This document shows positions 18,017 to 27,765 of a DNA stretch of 64,000 nucleotides, piece after piece; position 1 is the first letter of the stretch, and every line of letters begins with the position of its first letter. This stretch comes from Amycolatopsis saalfeldensis (lineage in GTDB: Bacteria; Actinomycetota; Actinomycetes; Mycobacteriales; Pseudonocardiaceae). Position numbers and translations under genes: made by a program. The stretch is from positions 1-64,000 of the forward strand of contig NZ_FOEF01000005.1 in the NCBI RefSeq assembly GCF_900110575.1, read 5' to 3'. The notes beneath the pieces are model-generated. The model worked only from the letters and a program-made list of their open reading frames with translations. It ran no database searches and was not told where the DNA came from.

Positions 18017-18841
18017 ATGCAGCAAGAGTTCTTCACCCCGCTGGCGTTCGACTTCCTCTGGGAGTCCATGAAGCTGGGCGAGCTGCCGTACCCGCTGCGG
18101 GTGCGGTCGCACGGCGCCACCGAAGACGAGCGAGTCTCGCTGCGGCACCGGGTCGACGTCGAGCTGAAGGCGCGCGGCGTCCGCGATTCCCGCGGTTACG
18201 TCGAGCCGCGCCTCGACGACTGGCTCGGCCTGCTCGCCCGCGGCCCGGTGTCGATCGACGCGGTGCACATCCCGCAGTTCCAGGCCCACCCCATCGCGAT
18301 CCTCGCCGCGGGCGACGACCGCACCGGCGTGGTGGCGATCCAGGACGGCGACGGCATCTGGCTGCGCGGCGTCCCGTCGGACGGTTTGGCGTCCGCGGTG
18401 ATCGACCTGCTGCCGGCGGGACCCCGCGGCAGCGAGGCCTCCGTCACACTCCCGCTCGACGAGGCGCTGAACACGCGCCCGATCCGCGTGCCCGTCTCGG
18501 CTTCGAGCGGGCCCGCCGAGGCCGAGGAGAAGGGGCGCCGGGGGAGGCGTCAGTCACTAAGCGAGCGCGTGACGGTCGACCCGAAGGAGACGTACGGGCT
18601 GATCTCGGGCCAGCCCCGGCAACGCGGCGGTCAGCTGGCAGCGAACAGCCGGTCGTCGCTCGGGAGCCGGCAGCGGTCCCGCGTGCTCGGCTGGTTCGAC
18701 ACCGCCACCGGGCGTTACCTGAGCCTCTCACGTGCGGGTTCGGACGGCCGTGAATGGGTGACGGTGGCTCCGGCGGATCCCAAAACACTGCGTACGCGGC
18801 TTGGTGAGATGGTGGCGTCTGTGGCGGTTGACACACGCTAG
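18017..18841 (+). CDS. EspG-family ESX secretion chaperone (copy 2)
   Basis: A 274-residue paralogue of the preceding gene with the same framework: FFTPLAFDFLWESM, GELPYPLRVRSHG, GWFDTATGRYLSLSR and VTVAPADPKTLRTRLGEMV. It differs by a longer charged insertion around residues 165-190 (EAEEKGRRGRRQSLSERV). EspG proteins are usually specific for particular substrate pairs, so two copies suggest two substrate sets, or a division of labour, for a single ESX system. ATG at 18017 is chosen over the upstream ATG at 17939 because the family N-terminus begins at this Met. A 113-base gap separates it from copy 1, so it may have its own promoter. Confidence 0.8.
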   Translation: MQQEFFTPLAFDFLWESMKLGELPYPLRVRSHGATEDERVSLRHRVDVELKARGVRDSRGYVEPRLDDWLGLLARGPVSIDAVHIPQFQAHPIAILAAGDDRTGVVAIQDGDGIWLRGVPSDGLASAVIDLLPAGPRGSEASVTLPLDEALNTRPIRVPVSASSGPAEAEEKGRRGRRQSLSERVTVDPKETYGLISGQPRQRGGQLAANSRSSLGSRQRSRVLGWFDTATGRYLSLSRAGSDGREWVTVAPADPKTLRTRLGEMVASVAVDTR

Positions 18842-19043
18842 GGTGACCGGGTCCGGAACGATCCGGGAACCCTGGTGCGGTATCGCCCGTTGACCTGCGT
18901 GAGGCTCATCGGGGTCCAGCGTCCGCCCGGACGGTACCCTGATGTAACCGGTGCGGGAGCACCATGGGTTGTCAAGATCGTGATGGCGGGTATCACAGGA
19001 GCCGCCCAACCAGGGAGGGTCGAGGCCACCAGGGCCGAGTCGT

Positions 19044-21464
19044 ATGAACCGGAAGAGCGTGCTCAGGAACCCACTGCTGTGGATCGTCGCGGGGTTGCTG
19101 GCGTTGTTCGCCTACAACACGATCTTCGACAGCGATCGTGGATACACCCAGGCTCCCATCTCAGTGGCTGATCAGCAGATCAAGCAGAACCACGTCAAGG
19201 AAGCAAGCCTCGAGGACAAGGAGCAGCAGGTCAAACTGCTGCTCACGCAGAAGATCGACGTCGACGGGACGCAGACCGACCAGATCGTCGCGCAGTACCC
19301 GGCGAACGCTTCGCAGGAGATCTACGACAAGATCCTGGCGGCGAACAACGGCGGTCAGCCGATCAAGTTCACCACCAAGGTCACGCAGCAGAGCATCCTG
19401 ACGCAGATCCTCATCTTCGCGATCCCGCTGGCGCTGGTCCTCGGCCTGCTGATGTGGATGATGAACAACGCGCAGGGCGGCGGCAACCGCGTCCTCAACT
19501 TCGGCAAGTCCAAGGCGAAACAGCTGAACAAGGACATGCCCAAGACCACCTTCGGCGATGTCGCGGGTGCGGACGAGGCTGTCGAAGAGCTGTACGAGAT
19601 CAAGGACTTCCTGCAGAACCCGGCGCGATATCAGGCGCTCGGCGCGAAGATCCCGAAGGGCGTGCTCCTGTACGGGCCGCCAGGCACCGGTAAAACGCTG
19701 CTCGCGCGAGCCGTCGCCGGTGAAGCGGGAGTGCCGTTCTACACGATCTCCGGCTCGGACTTCGTCGAGATGTTCGTCGGTGTCGGTGCCTCGCGAGTGC
19801 GTGACCTGTTCGAGCAGGCCAAGCAGAACGCGCCGTGCATCATCTTCGTCGACGAGATCGACGCGGTCGGCCGCCAGCGCGGCGCCGGCCTCGGCGGCGG
19901 GCACGACGAGCGCGAGCAGACGCTGAACCAGCTGCTGGTCGAGATGGACGGCTTCGACGCCCGCGGCGGCATCATCCTGATCGCGGCCACCAACCGGCCC
20001 GACATCCTGGACCCGGCGCTGCTGCGCCCGGGCCGGTTCGACCGGCAGATCCCGGTGTCGGCACCCGACATGCGCGGCCGCCGCGCGATCCTCGAGGTGC
20101 ACGCCAAGGGCAAGCCGATCGCGCAGGGCACCGACCTGGGCAGCCTGGCCAAGCGGACCGTCGGCATGTCCGGCGCCGACCTGGCCAACGTGCTGAACGA
20201 GGCCGCGCTGCTCACCGCCCGCAAGAACGGGCACGTGATCGGCGACGTCGAGCTGGAGGAGTCGGTCGACCGCGTGGTCGGCGGGCCCGCCCGCAAGAGC
20301 CGGATCATCTCCGAGAAGGAGAAGAAGATCACGGCCTACCACGAGGGCGGGCACGCGCTCGCCGCGTGGGCGATGCCGGACATCGAGCCGGTCTACAAGC
20401 TGACGATCCTGCCGCGCGGTCGCACCGGTGGGCACGCCCTGCTCGTCCCCGAGGACGACAAGGAGCTGATGACCCGCTCGGAGATGATCGGCCGGCTGGT
20501 GTTCGCCATGGGCGGGCGCACGGCTGAAGAGCTGGTCTTCCACGAGCCCACCACCGGCGCGTCGGCCGACATCGAGCAGGCGACGAAGATCGCGCGCTCG
20601 ATGGTCACCGAGTACGGCATGAGCGCGCGGCTCGGCGCGGTCAAGTACGGCCAGGAGCAGGGCGACCCGTTCCTGGGCCGCTCGGCCGGCCGCCAGGCCG
20701 ACTACTCGCTCGAGGTGGCGCACGAGATCGACGAGGAGGTGCGCAAGCTCATCGAGACCGCGCACACCGAGGCGTGGCACGTGCTCAACACCTACCGCGA
20801 CGTGCTCGACGAGCTGGTCATCGAGCTCCTGGAGAAGGAGACGCTGACCCGCAAGGACCTGGAGCGGATCTTCGCGACGGTCGAGAAGCGCCCGCACATC
20901 ACCGTGTTCAACGAGTTCGGTGAGCGGACGCCGTCGGACAAGCCGCCGATCAAGACCCCGGGCGAGCTGGCGATGGAGCGCGGCGAGCCGTGGCCTCCGC
21001 CGGAGAAGGAGAACAAGCCGGTCCGCCAGCCCGAGCCGACCCCGGTCGGCACCGCGCCCGGAGCCGGCGACCTGCCCGGCGGGCCGCCGTACCCGGCCCC
21101 GGACCCGAACGCCAACCCGTACGCGCCGCCGCAACCGGGCGCGCACCCCAACGGCGGCCGTCCGAACGGTGGGCCGAACGGCACCGGTTACCGGCCCCAG
21201 TCGTATGGTGGTCAGCAGCCGGGCGGTCCGGCAGGCGGCTACTACCCGGGTGGCCCGGGTGGTGCGCAGAGCGGGCCGCCGAACTACGGTGCGCCCCCGG
21301 GGTGGACCCCGGCGACGTCGCCGGGCGGCAACCCCGGCCAGCAGTCCTGGCGTCCCGCCGAAGACCGTCCGTCTGAGCAGGGCTGGTTCGCCGATGGGGC
21401 GAACGGCCAGCAGCCGGACGAGGGGCAGCAACGGCGTGACGTGGACGGACCAGACAAGCAGTAA
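19044..21464 (+). CDS. ftsH: ATP-dependent zinc metalloprotease FtsH
   Basis: The 806-residue membrane protease degrades misfolded and regulatory membrane and cytosolic proteins. It has a membrane helix at about 9-24, an extracellular segment, a second helix at about 116-137 and then the AAA domain. Walker A GPPGTGKT is near 211-218, Walker [12 protein letters not shown] follows, and the zinc site HEGGH is at 433-437. After about residue 640 comes a 165-residue Pro/Gly/Asn-rich tail that E. coli FtsH lacks; such tails occur in actinobacterial FtsH. ATG at 19044. The gene overlaps folE by 29 bases, so protease and folate genes are probably co-transcribed. Confidence 0.95.
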   Translation: MNRKSVLRNPLLWIVAGLLALFAYNTIFDSDRGYTQAPISVADQQIKQNHVKEASLEDKEQQVKLLLTQKIDVDGTQTDQIVAQYPANASQEIYDKILAANNGGQPIKFTTKVTQQSILTQILIFAIPLALVLGLLMWMMNNAQGGGNRVLNFGKSKAKQLNKDMPKTTFGDVAGADEAVEELYEIKDFLQNPARYQALGAKIPKGVLLYGPPGTGKTLLARAVAGEAGVPFYTISGSDFVEMFVGVGASRVRDLFEQAKQNAPCIIFVDEIDAVGRQRGAGLGGGHDEREQTLNQLLVEMDGFDARGGIILIAATNRPDILDPALLRPGRFDRQIPVSAPDMRGRRAILEVHAKGKPIAQGTDLGSLAKRTVGMSGADLANVLNEAALLTARKNGHVIGDVELEESVDRVVGGPARKSRIISEKEKKITAYHEGGHALAAWAMPDIEPVYKLTILPRGRTGGHALLVPEDDKELMTRSEMIGRLVFAMGGRTAEELVFHEPTTGASADIEQATKIARSMVTEYGMSARLGAVKYGQEQGDPFLGRSAGRQADYSLEVAHEIDEEVRKLIETAHTEAWHVLNTYRDVLDELVIELLEKETLTRKDLERIFATVEKRPHITVFNEFGERTPSDKPPIKTPGELAMERGEPWPPPEKENKPVRQPEPTPVGTAPGAGDLPGGPPYPAPDPNANPYAPPQPGAHPNGGRPNGGPNGTGYRPQSYGGQQPGGPAGGYYPGGPGGAQSGPPNYGAPPGWTPATSPGGNPGQQSWRPAEDRPSEQGWFADGANGQQPDEGQQRRDVDGPDKQ

Positions 21465-22053
21465 CAACGGCGTGGCCCGCCCGGTCTTCGATCAGGACCG
21501 GGCGGAGAACGCCGTCCGCGAGCTCTTGCTCGCCTGCGGCGAAGACCCGGACCGGGATGGCCTCAAGGACACCCCGGCCCGGGTCGCTCGCGCTTACCGG
21601 GAGATGTTCAGCGGGCTGTACCTCGACCCGGCCGAGGTGCTGGACAAGACGTTCGACGAGTCCCATGAGGAGCTCGTGCTCGTCACCGACATCCCGATGT
21701 TCTCGACCTGCGAGCACCACCTGCTCTCCTTCCACGGGGTCGCGCACGTCGGCTACATCCCGAACGCCAACGGCAAGGTCACCGGGCTGTCCAAGCTGGC
21801 CCGGCTGGTCGACCTCTACGCGAAGCGGCCGCAGGTCCAGGAGCGGCTGACGTCGCAGGTGGCGGACGCGCTGGTGCGGAAGCTGGAGCCGCGCGGGGTG
21901 ATCGTGGTGATGGAGGCCGAGCACCTCTGCATGTCGATGCGCGGGATCCGCAAACCGGGCGCGCGCACCACCACTTCGGCCGTACGGGGGCTGTTGCGGA
22001 CGTCCGCGTCCTCGCGGGCCGAGGCGATCGAGCTGATCAAGGGGCGAAGGTGA
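21436..22053 (+). CDS. folE: GTP cyclohydrolase I
   Basis: The 205-residue enzyme converts GTP to 7,8-dihydroneopterin triphosphate, the first step of folate synthesis, as a decamer. The zinc ligands are visible in [13 protein letters not shown] (Cys and His) and [10 protein letters not shown] (second Cys), and [19 protein letters not shown] is the family signature. The GTG at 21436, inside the end of ftsH and preceded by GAGGGGC, is taken as the start; a GTG at 21472 is an alternative. Its TGA overlaps the folP GTG. Confidence 0.93.
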   Translation: MTWTDQTSSNNGVARPVFDQDRAENAVRELLLACGEDPDRDGLKDTPARVARAYREMFSGLYLDPAEVLDKTFDESHEELVLVTDIPMFSTCEHHLLSFHGVAHVGYIPNANGKVTGLSKLARLVDLYAKRPQVQERLTSQVADALVRKLEPRGVIVVMEAEHLCMSMRGIRKPGARTTTSAVRGLLRTSASSRAEAIELIKGRR

Positions 22054-22892
22054 GCTCGCTGCCCGCGCCGGGGCGGTGCGCGGTGATGGGGGTCCTCAAC
22101 GTGACCCCCGATTCGTTTTCGGACGGTGGCCGTTACCTCGACACGGACCAGGCGCTCGACCACGCCCGCCGGATGTGGGCGCGCGGCGCGGACCTGATCG
22201 ACGTCGGCGGCGAGTCCACCCGGCCCGGCGCGTTGCGCGTCGACGCCGAGACGGAGGTCGCGCGGGTGCTGCCGGTGATCCGGCAGCTGGCCGGTGAGGG
22301 CGTGGCGCTGTCCGTCGACACCACCCGGGCCGCGGTCGCGGCGGCCGCGCTGGAGGCCGGCGCGCGGGTGATCAACGACGTCTCCGGCGGCCTCGCCGAC
22401 CCGGGCATGGCGCACGTCGCCGCGGACAGCGGGGCACCGTGGGTGCTGATGCACTGGCGCGGGCACAGCAAGGACATGAACGCGCTCGCCAGCTACACCG
22501 ACGTCGTCGCCGAGGTGCGGGCCGAGCTGCTGTCCCGAGTGGACGAAGCCCTCGCGGCCGGGGTGAAGCCGGACGCCATCGTGCTCGACCCCGGTCTCGG
22601 CTTCGCCAAGCAGGCCGAGCACGACTGGGCGCTGCTGCACGGGCTGGACTCCTTGCTGGAGCTGGGTTTCCCGGTGCTCGTCGGTGCTTCGCGCAAGCGG
22701 TTCCTCGGCCGTCTGCTGTCCGGAAAGGACGGCGAGCCACGGCCGCCGTCCGGCCGGGAGGACGCCACTGCCGCCCTTTCGACGCTTGCCGCCGCGGCGG
22801 GTGCTTGGGGGGTGCGCGTGCACGAGGTGGGTGCTTCGCTCGACGCGGTCGCCGTCGCGGCCGCCTGGTCACGAGGACGGGCCGATGGCTGA
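22050..22892 (+). CDS. folP: Dihydropteroate synthase
   Basis: The 280-residue TIM-barrel enzyme joins p-aminobenzoate to the pterin pyrophosphate and is the sulfonamide target. Both signatures are present: [15 protein letters not shown] near the N-terminus and [11 protein letters not shown] in loop 2. [14 protein letters not shown] and [10 protein letters not shown] complete the pterin site. The GTG start overlaps the folE stop and the gene ends inside folB, giving a tightly coupled folE-P-B-K operon. Confidence 0.95.
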   Translation: MSSLPAPGRCAVMGVLNVTPDSFSDGGRYLDTDQALDHARRMWARGADLIDVGGESTRPGALRVDAETEVARVLPVIRQLAGEGVALSVDTTRAAVAAAALEAGARVINDVSGGLADPGMAHVAADSGAPWVLMHWRGHSKDMNALASYTDVVAEVRAELLSRVDEALAAGVKPDAIVLDPGLGFAKQAEHDWALLHGLDSLLELGFPVLVGASRKRFLGRLLSGKDGEPRPPSGREDATAALSTLAAAAGAWGVRVHEVGASLDAVAVAAAWSRGRADG

Positions 22893-23244
22893 CCGCATCA
22901 CACTCACCGGGCTGCGGGTGTTCGGCCGCCACGGCGTCTTCGAGCACGAGAAGCGCGACGGGCAGGAGTTCGTCGTCGACATCACCGTGTGGCTCGACCT
23001 CGGCCCGGCCGCGGCCTCCGACGACCTGACCAAGACCCTGCACTACGGCGAGCTGGCGGAGCTGGCGGCGGGCATCGTCGCGGGCGAGCCGTACGACCTG
23101 ATCGAGAGCGTCGCGGGCCGGATCGCCGACGGGGTGCTGCTCGACGCCCGGCCGAACGCCGTGGAGGTCACCGTGCACAAACCGTCCGCGCCGATCCCGC
23201 TGACTTTCGACGACGTCGCCGTCACCGTCCGGCGGGAGCGGTGA
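22885..23244 (+). CDS. folB: Dihydroneopterin aldolase
   Basis: The 119-residue enzyme cleaves dihydroneopterin to 6-hydroxymethyl-dihydropterin and glycolaldehyde. It shows the family start [28 protein letters not shown], with the substrate Glu in this block, and the catalytic Lys in [14 protein letters not shown] at 22885 overlaps folP by eight bases, and its stop overlaps the folK GTG. Confidence 0.94.
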   Translation: MADRITLTGLRVFGRHGVFEHEKRDGQEFVVDITVWLDLGPAAASDDLTKTLHYGELAELAAGIVAGEPYDLIESVAGRIADGVLLDARPNAVEVTVHKPSAPIPLTFDDVAVTVRRER

Positions 23245-23735
23245 GCCGCGCCGTCCTCTCGCTCGGCTCGAACCTCGGCGACCGCCTCGGGTACCTGCGC
23301 GGCGCGGTCGACGCCGTGCGGCCGTGGCTGGTCGCGGTGTCCGGCGTCTACGAGACGAAGCCGTGGGGGGTCGAGGAGCAGCCGGACTTCCTGAACGCCG
23401 TCTGCGTCGTCGACGACCCCGCGCGTGACCACTGGGCCTGGCTGCGCGCCGGGCAGGCAGCCGAACGGGCCGCCGGCCGGGTGCGCGAGCAACGCTGGGG
23501 CCCGCGCACGCTGGATGTCGACATAGTGACAGTCGACGGCGTCCGCTCGGACGATCCCGAACTGCTCCTGCCGCACCCGGGCACCCCGGACCGTGCGAGC
23601 GTCCTCGTCCCCTGGCTGGAGATCGAGCCGGCGGCGGTCCTGCCCGGCCACGGGCCCCTGGCGGACCTGCTGGCGCTGCGGCCGGAGTCCGATCGCGCGG
23701 GGGTCGTCCGGCGGCCGGACCTCTCGCTGGCCTGA
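23241..23735 (+). CDS. folK: 6-hydroxymethyl-7,8-dihydropterin pyrophosphokinase
   Basis: The 164-residue enzyme transfers pyrophosphate from ATP to hydroxymethyl-dihydropterin, making the folP substrate. [10 protein letters not shown] at the start, PDFLNAV in the middle and the metal/ATP signature [12 protein letters not shown] are all present. GTG at 23241 overlaps the folB stop. It is the last of the four folate genes; DUF3180 follows after 69 bases, as in mycobacteria. Confidence 0.95.
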   Translation: MSRAVLSLGSNLGDRLGYLRGAVDAVRPWLVAVSGVYETKPWGVEEQPDFLNAVCVVDDPARDHWAWLRAGQAAERAAGRVREQRWGPRTLDVDIVTVDGVRSDDPELLLPHPGTPDRASVLVPWLEIEPAAVLPGHGPLADLLALRPESDRAGVVRRPDLSLA

Positions 23736-23804
23736 CGCCGGACTCCCGATTCGGGCGACGGCGCGCCAAACCGCATGCCCAGGGCCCCTCGGTACGGTGG
23801 GGCC

Positions 23805-24266
23805 ATGCACTTCACCCGGCCCCGCGACCTGGTGGTGGCCGCGGTACTCGGCCTCGTCCTGATCTACGTGGTGTTCCAGTTCGCGTACGGCGACCTGCCG
23901 CAGCTCCCGCTGCTGGCCGGGGTCACCTTCGCGGTACTCGCTGTGATCGAGGTGATCCTGGCTTACTCGATCCGGTCGAGAATCCGTGGCGGACGAGTGG
24001 TCGGAGCGATCGGGATTGCACGCTCGGTAGCGCTCGCCAAGGCGTCCTCGTTGGCCGGGGCCTTCATGACGGGGGCCTGGGTGGCCGCGTTCGCCTATGT
24101 TTTTCCGCGACGTGACGAACTCGTCGCGGCCGTCTCGGACAGCCGCTCGGCGGTGGCCGGCGTGGTGTGCTCCGCGCTGCTGGTAGCTGCGGCTTTGTGG
24201 CTGGAGCACTGCTGCCGGACCCCCTCGGAGAGCGATCGGGGCGGCACTCGCGGGACGACCGGTTAG
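23805..24266 (+). CDS. DUF3180 membrane protein
   Basis: The 153-residue membrane protein has four hydrophobic segments (about residues 8-26, 32-50, 83-102 and 114-135). It matches the DUF3180 pattern found after folK in actinobacteria (Rv3605c position in M. tuberculosis), including TRPRDLVVAAVLG and ARSVALAKASSLAGAF. Function unknown. ATG at 23805 chosen because the membrane segment starts right after it; the ORF extends ten codons further upstream. Confidence 0.8.
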   Translation: MHFTRPRDLVVAAVLGLVLIYVVFQFAYGDLPQLPLLAGVTFAVLAVIEVILAYSIRSRIRGGRVVGAIGIARSVALAKASSLAGAFMTGAWVAAFAYVFPRRDELVAAVSDSRSAVAGVVCSALLVAAALWLEHCCRTPSESDRGGTRGTTG

Positions 24267-24335
24267 CGATCGAAATCGGCCGCTCGAAGTACCGACTAGG
24301 TCTCGTTCGGGTCACTGGAAGGTACGGTGTCAGGC

Positions 24336-26258
24336 ATGACCGGCGTGGGTGACGACTCGCGCGGCCGCCTTCTGGGTAGGCCGTGGCTTGTTGTCGGATT
24401 CCTCCTCGTCATCGGAGCCACTCTCGCACTGGTGCTCAGCAACGACCTCCGGTTCCTCCGGCTGGGCATCGTCGCCGCCCTCTGGGCCGCCCTGATCGGC
24501 GCCTTCCTGGCCGTGAGGTATCGCAAGCACGCGGCACACAGCGAGGACACGGTCGCCGAGGCGCAGGCGGTATACGAGTTGGAACTGGAACGCGAGATCG
24601 CGGCTCGGCGTGAGTACGAGCTGGAGATCGAAGCCGAAACGAGGGAGGCCGCACAGGCCCATTCGCGCGAGGAGCTCGAAGCTCTGCGCGCCGAGGTGTC
24701 CGCGCTGCGGGACAGCCTGCAGTCGCTGTTCGGCGGCGAGGTGCTGCTCGAGCGGGTCGCGCTGACCGCGCAGGCCACGCGCATGCGCGCGCTGAACGAC
24801 GAGCAGCGGCTCGTCTCCGCGGGTTCGGAGACCAAGAACGGCAACGGCAAGAAGCCGGCCCAGCTGATGGCGCCGAAGAAGCCGGCGGTCGAGGTCAACG
24901 AGCGGCCGACCGAGCTGATGGACCGCGTGCTCGACTCCGCGGCCGTCGAGCGCCGGCGCAAGCCGTCGAACGGCGCGGGCCCGCACGGCCCCGGCGGCCA
25001 GCAGGGGCCGAACGGCAAGCCGCCGTCCACCGTCAACACCCAGCGCACGCAGCAGATCTCGCGGCCGAAGCCGGGCAACCGCCCGCAGCCGGAACCGCAG
25101 GAGTCGGCCGCCGCGCGGGCGGTCAAGGCCGCCGAGTTGCGGGCCGAGGCCTCGCGCCGGGAGGCCTCCGAGTCACAGCCGACCCGCACTGTCGCGCCGG
25201 TCGCGAAGCCCGAGTCCTCGTCCGCCGAGGCGACGCGGCACGTGCCGCGCCCGCAGCCGCGTCAAGAGGAGCGGCCCGCCGAGGAGTCCCGGCCCGCGAT
25301 GCGTCCGGCTTATCGCGCGGAGATGTCCCAGCCGGAGATGCGACGCGTCGAGGCTCGTCCGTCCGAGGCATCCCAGTCCGGGATGCGGCGGGTGGAGCAG
25401 CGTGGCGAGGCGTCGCAGTCGGACATGCGCTGGGTGGAGCCACGCTCGGCCGAAGCGTCGCAGTCCGGGATGCGGCGGGTGGAGCAGCGTGGCGAGGCGT
25501 CGCAGCCGAGCATGCGCCGGGTCGAGCCGCCCGTTTCGCGTTCCGAGGTGTCGCGGCCGGACCTGCCGCGGGTGTCGCCTGCCGCCGGTGAGGCCACGGC
25601 CACCTGGAAGCCCGCTTGGGACGGTGGCCGCAAGCCGGGTGAGAACCTCAGCGCCGCGTTCCAGAAGCGGGACGATTTCGCGGAGCGGCCGCGTCCGTCG
25701 GCGAAGCCGGACAACCCGCCGAAGCCGCGTACGGACCTGCCGTCGCTCGACACACCGGTGCACGTGCCGGACCCCGCGCCGCGCAAGCCTTCGCGGCTGG
25801 AGCAGTTCTCGCGCGCGGACCTTTCGCCGCTTTCGTCCGAGCCGACCCCGGCGCCCACGTCGCGGCACGGTGCGCACCGCTCGTCGGACGAGGAGCCGGC
25901 CGAGTCGTCGGTGAACCCGACGCTCCCGGAGGCCGTCCGCAGCAGCGTCGCGAACAAGGGCGGTGGCCGTCGCCGCCGCTCCGACGACGAGTCCACGCCG
26001 ACGCCCGAGCCCACCGGTGGCGGCCGCCGTCGCCGCGCGGACGGCGAGCCGCCGTCGTGGGAGGGCATGGGGTCTTCGCCGAGCCACCGCGAGGCCAAGC
26101 CCGAGCCGCAGGAGCCGAGGCCGGCCCGTGGCCGCCGTTCCGCGGAGGACGCTCCGCAGAGCGGTTCCCACACCGCGGGCCGCTCCGTGACGGAGTTGCT
26201 GGCCGCCAACGGAGCCGACGCCCCGAGCCCGCGGCGTCGTCGCCGAGCGGAAGACTGA
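24336..26258 (+). CDS. Membrane-anchored coiled-coil/disordered protein (Rv3604c position)
   Basis: The 640-residue protein has two N-terminal membrane helices (about 14-31 and 40-58), a Glu/Arg coiled coil (about 65-140) and then about 500 residues rich in Pro, Arg, Ser and Glu. Two near-identical SQSGMRRVEQRGEAS blocks lie within this tail. The gene sits between DUF3180 and the pantothenate genes, where M. tuberculosis has Rv3604c, an Ala/Arg/Pro-rich membrane protein. The layout suggests a scaffold or envelope-associated protein, but no function is established. The start is uncertain: GTG at 24327 has GGAAGG only four bases away, ATG at 24336 has it 13 bases away. Confidence 0.75.
   Translation: MTGVGDDSRGRLLGRPWLVVGFLLVIGATLALVLSNDLRFLRLGIVAALWAALIGAFLAVRYRKHAAHSEDTVAEAQAVYELELEREIAARREYELEIEAETREAAQAHSREELEALRAEVSALRDSLQSLFGGEVLLERVALTAQATRMRALNDEQRLVSAGSETKNGNGKKPAQLMAPKKPAVEVNERPTELMDRVLDSAAVERRRKPSNGAGPHGPGGQQGPNGKPPSTVNTQRTQQISRPKPGNRPQPEPQESAAARAVKAAELRAEASRREASESQPTRTVAPVAKPESSSAEATRHVPRPQPRQEERPAEESRPAMRPAYRAEMSQPEMRRVEARPSEASQSGMRRVEQRGEASQSDMRWVEPRSAEASQSGMRRVEQRGEASQPSMRRVEPPVSRSEVSRPDLPRVSPAAGEATATWKPAWDGGRKPGENLSAAFQKRDDFAERPRPSAKPDNPPKPRTDLPSLDTPVHVPDPAPRKPSRLEQFSRADLSPLSSEPTPAPTSRHGAHRSSDEEPAESSVNPTLPEAVRSSVANKGGGRRRRSDDESTPTPEPTGGGRRRRADGEPPSWEGMGSSPSHREAKPEPQEPRPARGRRSAEDAPQSGSHTAGRSVTELLAANGADAPSPRRRRRAED
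25376..25513 (+). repeat. 87-base direct repeat in the coiled-coil protein gene
   Basis: About 50 bases beginning CAGTCCGGGATGCGGC at 25376 recur at 25463. They encode SQSGMRRVEQRGEASQ twice in the same frame (period 87 bases, 29 residues), with weaker copies on both sides. Confidence 0.8.
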
Positions 26259-26289
26259 CGCCGTTCTCGGCTGATCGCCTACACCGGGC

Positions 26290-26332
26290 GACCGGGCAGT
26301 TTCACGACTGCCCGGTCGGCCGGTGGTTTTTT
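26290..26332 (+). terminator. Rho-independent terminator before prsW
   Basis: GACCGGGCAGT (26290-26300) pairs exactly with ACTGCCCGGTC (26307-26317). A run of six T residues follows at 26327-26332. Confidence 0.8.
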
Positions 26333-26409
26333 CGGTGCTGACAAGGCGATTCCGACAGTTGGGCGACCAGGCACGACAGCACCTCCCCGCCCCCGTAGGG
26401 TGACTGCCC

Positions 26410-27576
26410 GTGAGCGGATCCCTCTCCAGCGCACCGGGCGCCGTCCGGAGCCGGCTGCCCCGCCGGGTCACCGTCCTGCTGCCCGTGCTCGGGCTGCTCG
26501 TGGTGGCCCTCTGCGGCCTGTTCCTGTTCGGCCTGGCGACGGCGCGGGTCGGCTGGCTCGCGGTGGCCATCGGGGTGGTCGCGGCGCTGGTGCCGGTCGG
26601 GGTGGTCGTCGCGGGATTCCTGTGGGTGGACCGGTGGGAGCCGGAGCCCGCGAAGCTGCTTCTGGCCGCCTTCGCGTGGGGTGCGTGCGTTGCGACGATC
26701 ACCGCGCTGCTCATCAACAGTGGCGCCGAAGCCGTGGGCGACATGCTGCTCGGCAGCGGCGCCGGCAGCAAAGTCAGCGCGCTCGTTTCCGCGCCTCTCG
26801 TCGAGGAAGCGGTGAAGGGCGCTTTTGTCCTGTTCATCTTCTGGCGCCGCAGTTCCGAGTTCGACGGGATCGTCGACGGCATCGTGTACGCGGGCTTCAG
26901 CGCCGCCGGTTTCGCGTTCACCGAGAACATCTACTACTTCGGCCGCGCGTTCGCGGATTACGGCTTCGGCAACGGCGCCAACGCCGGCGTCCTCGCCGCC
27001 TTCTTCCTGCGCGGGGTGCTTTCGCCGTTCACGCACCCGCTGTTCGGCGTGATGACGGGCATCGGGTTCGGTGTGGCGGCGCGGACCAGGCAGAAGGCGG
27101 TGCGGATCCTCGCGCCGCTCGGCGGTTACGTCGTGGCCGTGTGCCTGCACGCGCTGTGGAACAGCTCGGCGATCCTCGGCGGCTCCAAGGCGTTCCTGAC
27201 CGTCTACTTCCTGATCATGGTGCCGCTGTTCATCGGCGTCTTCTACGTGATCGTGCTGCAGCGCCGCCGGGAACAGCGGATCGTCGCCGCCGCGCTGCCG
27301 AGGATGGCCGCGGCGAGGTGGATCGCGCCGTCGGAGGTCGAGCTGCTGGGCAGTCTGTCCGGACGGCGGGCGTGGCGGCGCCAGGCCCGCCGCGAGTCCG
27401 GCAAGGCCGCGGCGAAGGCCGTCGGCCAGTACCAGGCGAGCGTCACCGAGCTGGCCTTCCTGCGCCGGCAGCGACTGCGGACCGACGACGACCGCCGGCG
27501 TCAGGACGAGCTGCTGCGGACGCTGAGGTCGGCGCGCGCCGAGGCCGTCCGTCTGGCGACGGACCCCACTGGGTGA
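26410..27576 (+). CDS. PrsW-family intramembrane metalloprotease
   Basis: The 388-residue multi-pass membrane protein carries PrsW-family motifs: EExxK at 132-136 (EEAVK), then DGIVDGIVYAGFSAAGFAFTEN, a His in PFTHPLFGVMTG and CLHALWNSS. In Bacillus PrsW cuts an anti-sigma factor inside the membrane; here the target is unknown and no anti-sigma gene is nearby. About eight helices are followed by a basic cytoplasmic tail of 110 residues. GTG at 26410. A terminator upstream marks it as its own unit, inserted between two genes that are adjacent in M. tuberculosis. Confidence 0.85.
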   Translation: MSGSLSSAPGAVRSRLPRRVTVLLPVLGLLVVALCGLFLFGLATARVGWLAVAIGVVAALVPVGVVVAGFLWVDRWEPEPAKLLLAAFAWGACVATITALLINSGAEAVGDMLLGSGAGSKVSALVSAPLVEEAVKGAFVLFIFWRRSSEFDGIVDGIVYAGFSAAGFAFTENIYYFGRAFADYGFGNGANAGVLAAFFLRGVLSPFTHPLFGVMTGIGFGVAARTRQKAVRILAPLGGYVVAVCLHALWNSSAILGGSKAFLTVYFLIMVPLFIGVFYVIVLQRRREQRIVAAALPRMAAARWIAPSEVELLGSLSGRRAWRRQARRESGKAAAKAVGQYQASVTELAFLRRQRLRTDDDRRRQDELLRTLRSARAEAVRLATDPTG

Positions 27577-27765
27577 AGCTGGTCACCTTCAACTCTGTCC
27601 GCCGGGCGGATCGGGGCTACTCTCGCGCCGTCGTCTGGTACCCGCGCCGTAAGAGCGGGACTGGAACGAGCCAAGGGAGTCAGCGAGCCATGAGCGTCCA
27701 CAGGCGCACGCCATGATCGAGCCGGCGGATGGACCAGCCACGCCGAGCGTCAGCGAAGTGGGCCC

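Noticed and set aside
18842..19043. A ftsH promoter with TTGACC and TACCCT boxes
   Set aside because: The spacing is about 44 bases, far too long for a sigma-70 promoter, so no promoter is called.
19161..21467. A 768-codon open frame antisense to ftsH (with similar ones opposite clpC, the AfsR-type gene and the MFS gene)
   Set aside because: Arg/His/Leu/Gln-rich shadow of high-GC coding DNA; no family match, and the opposite strand is a well-conserved gene.
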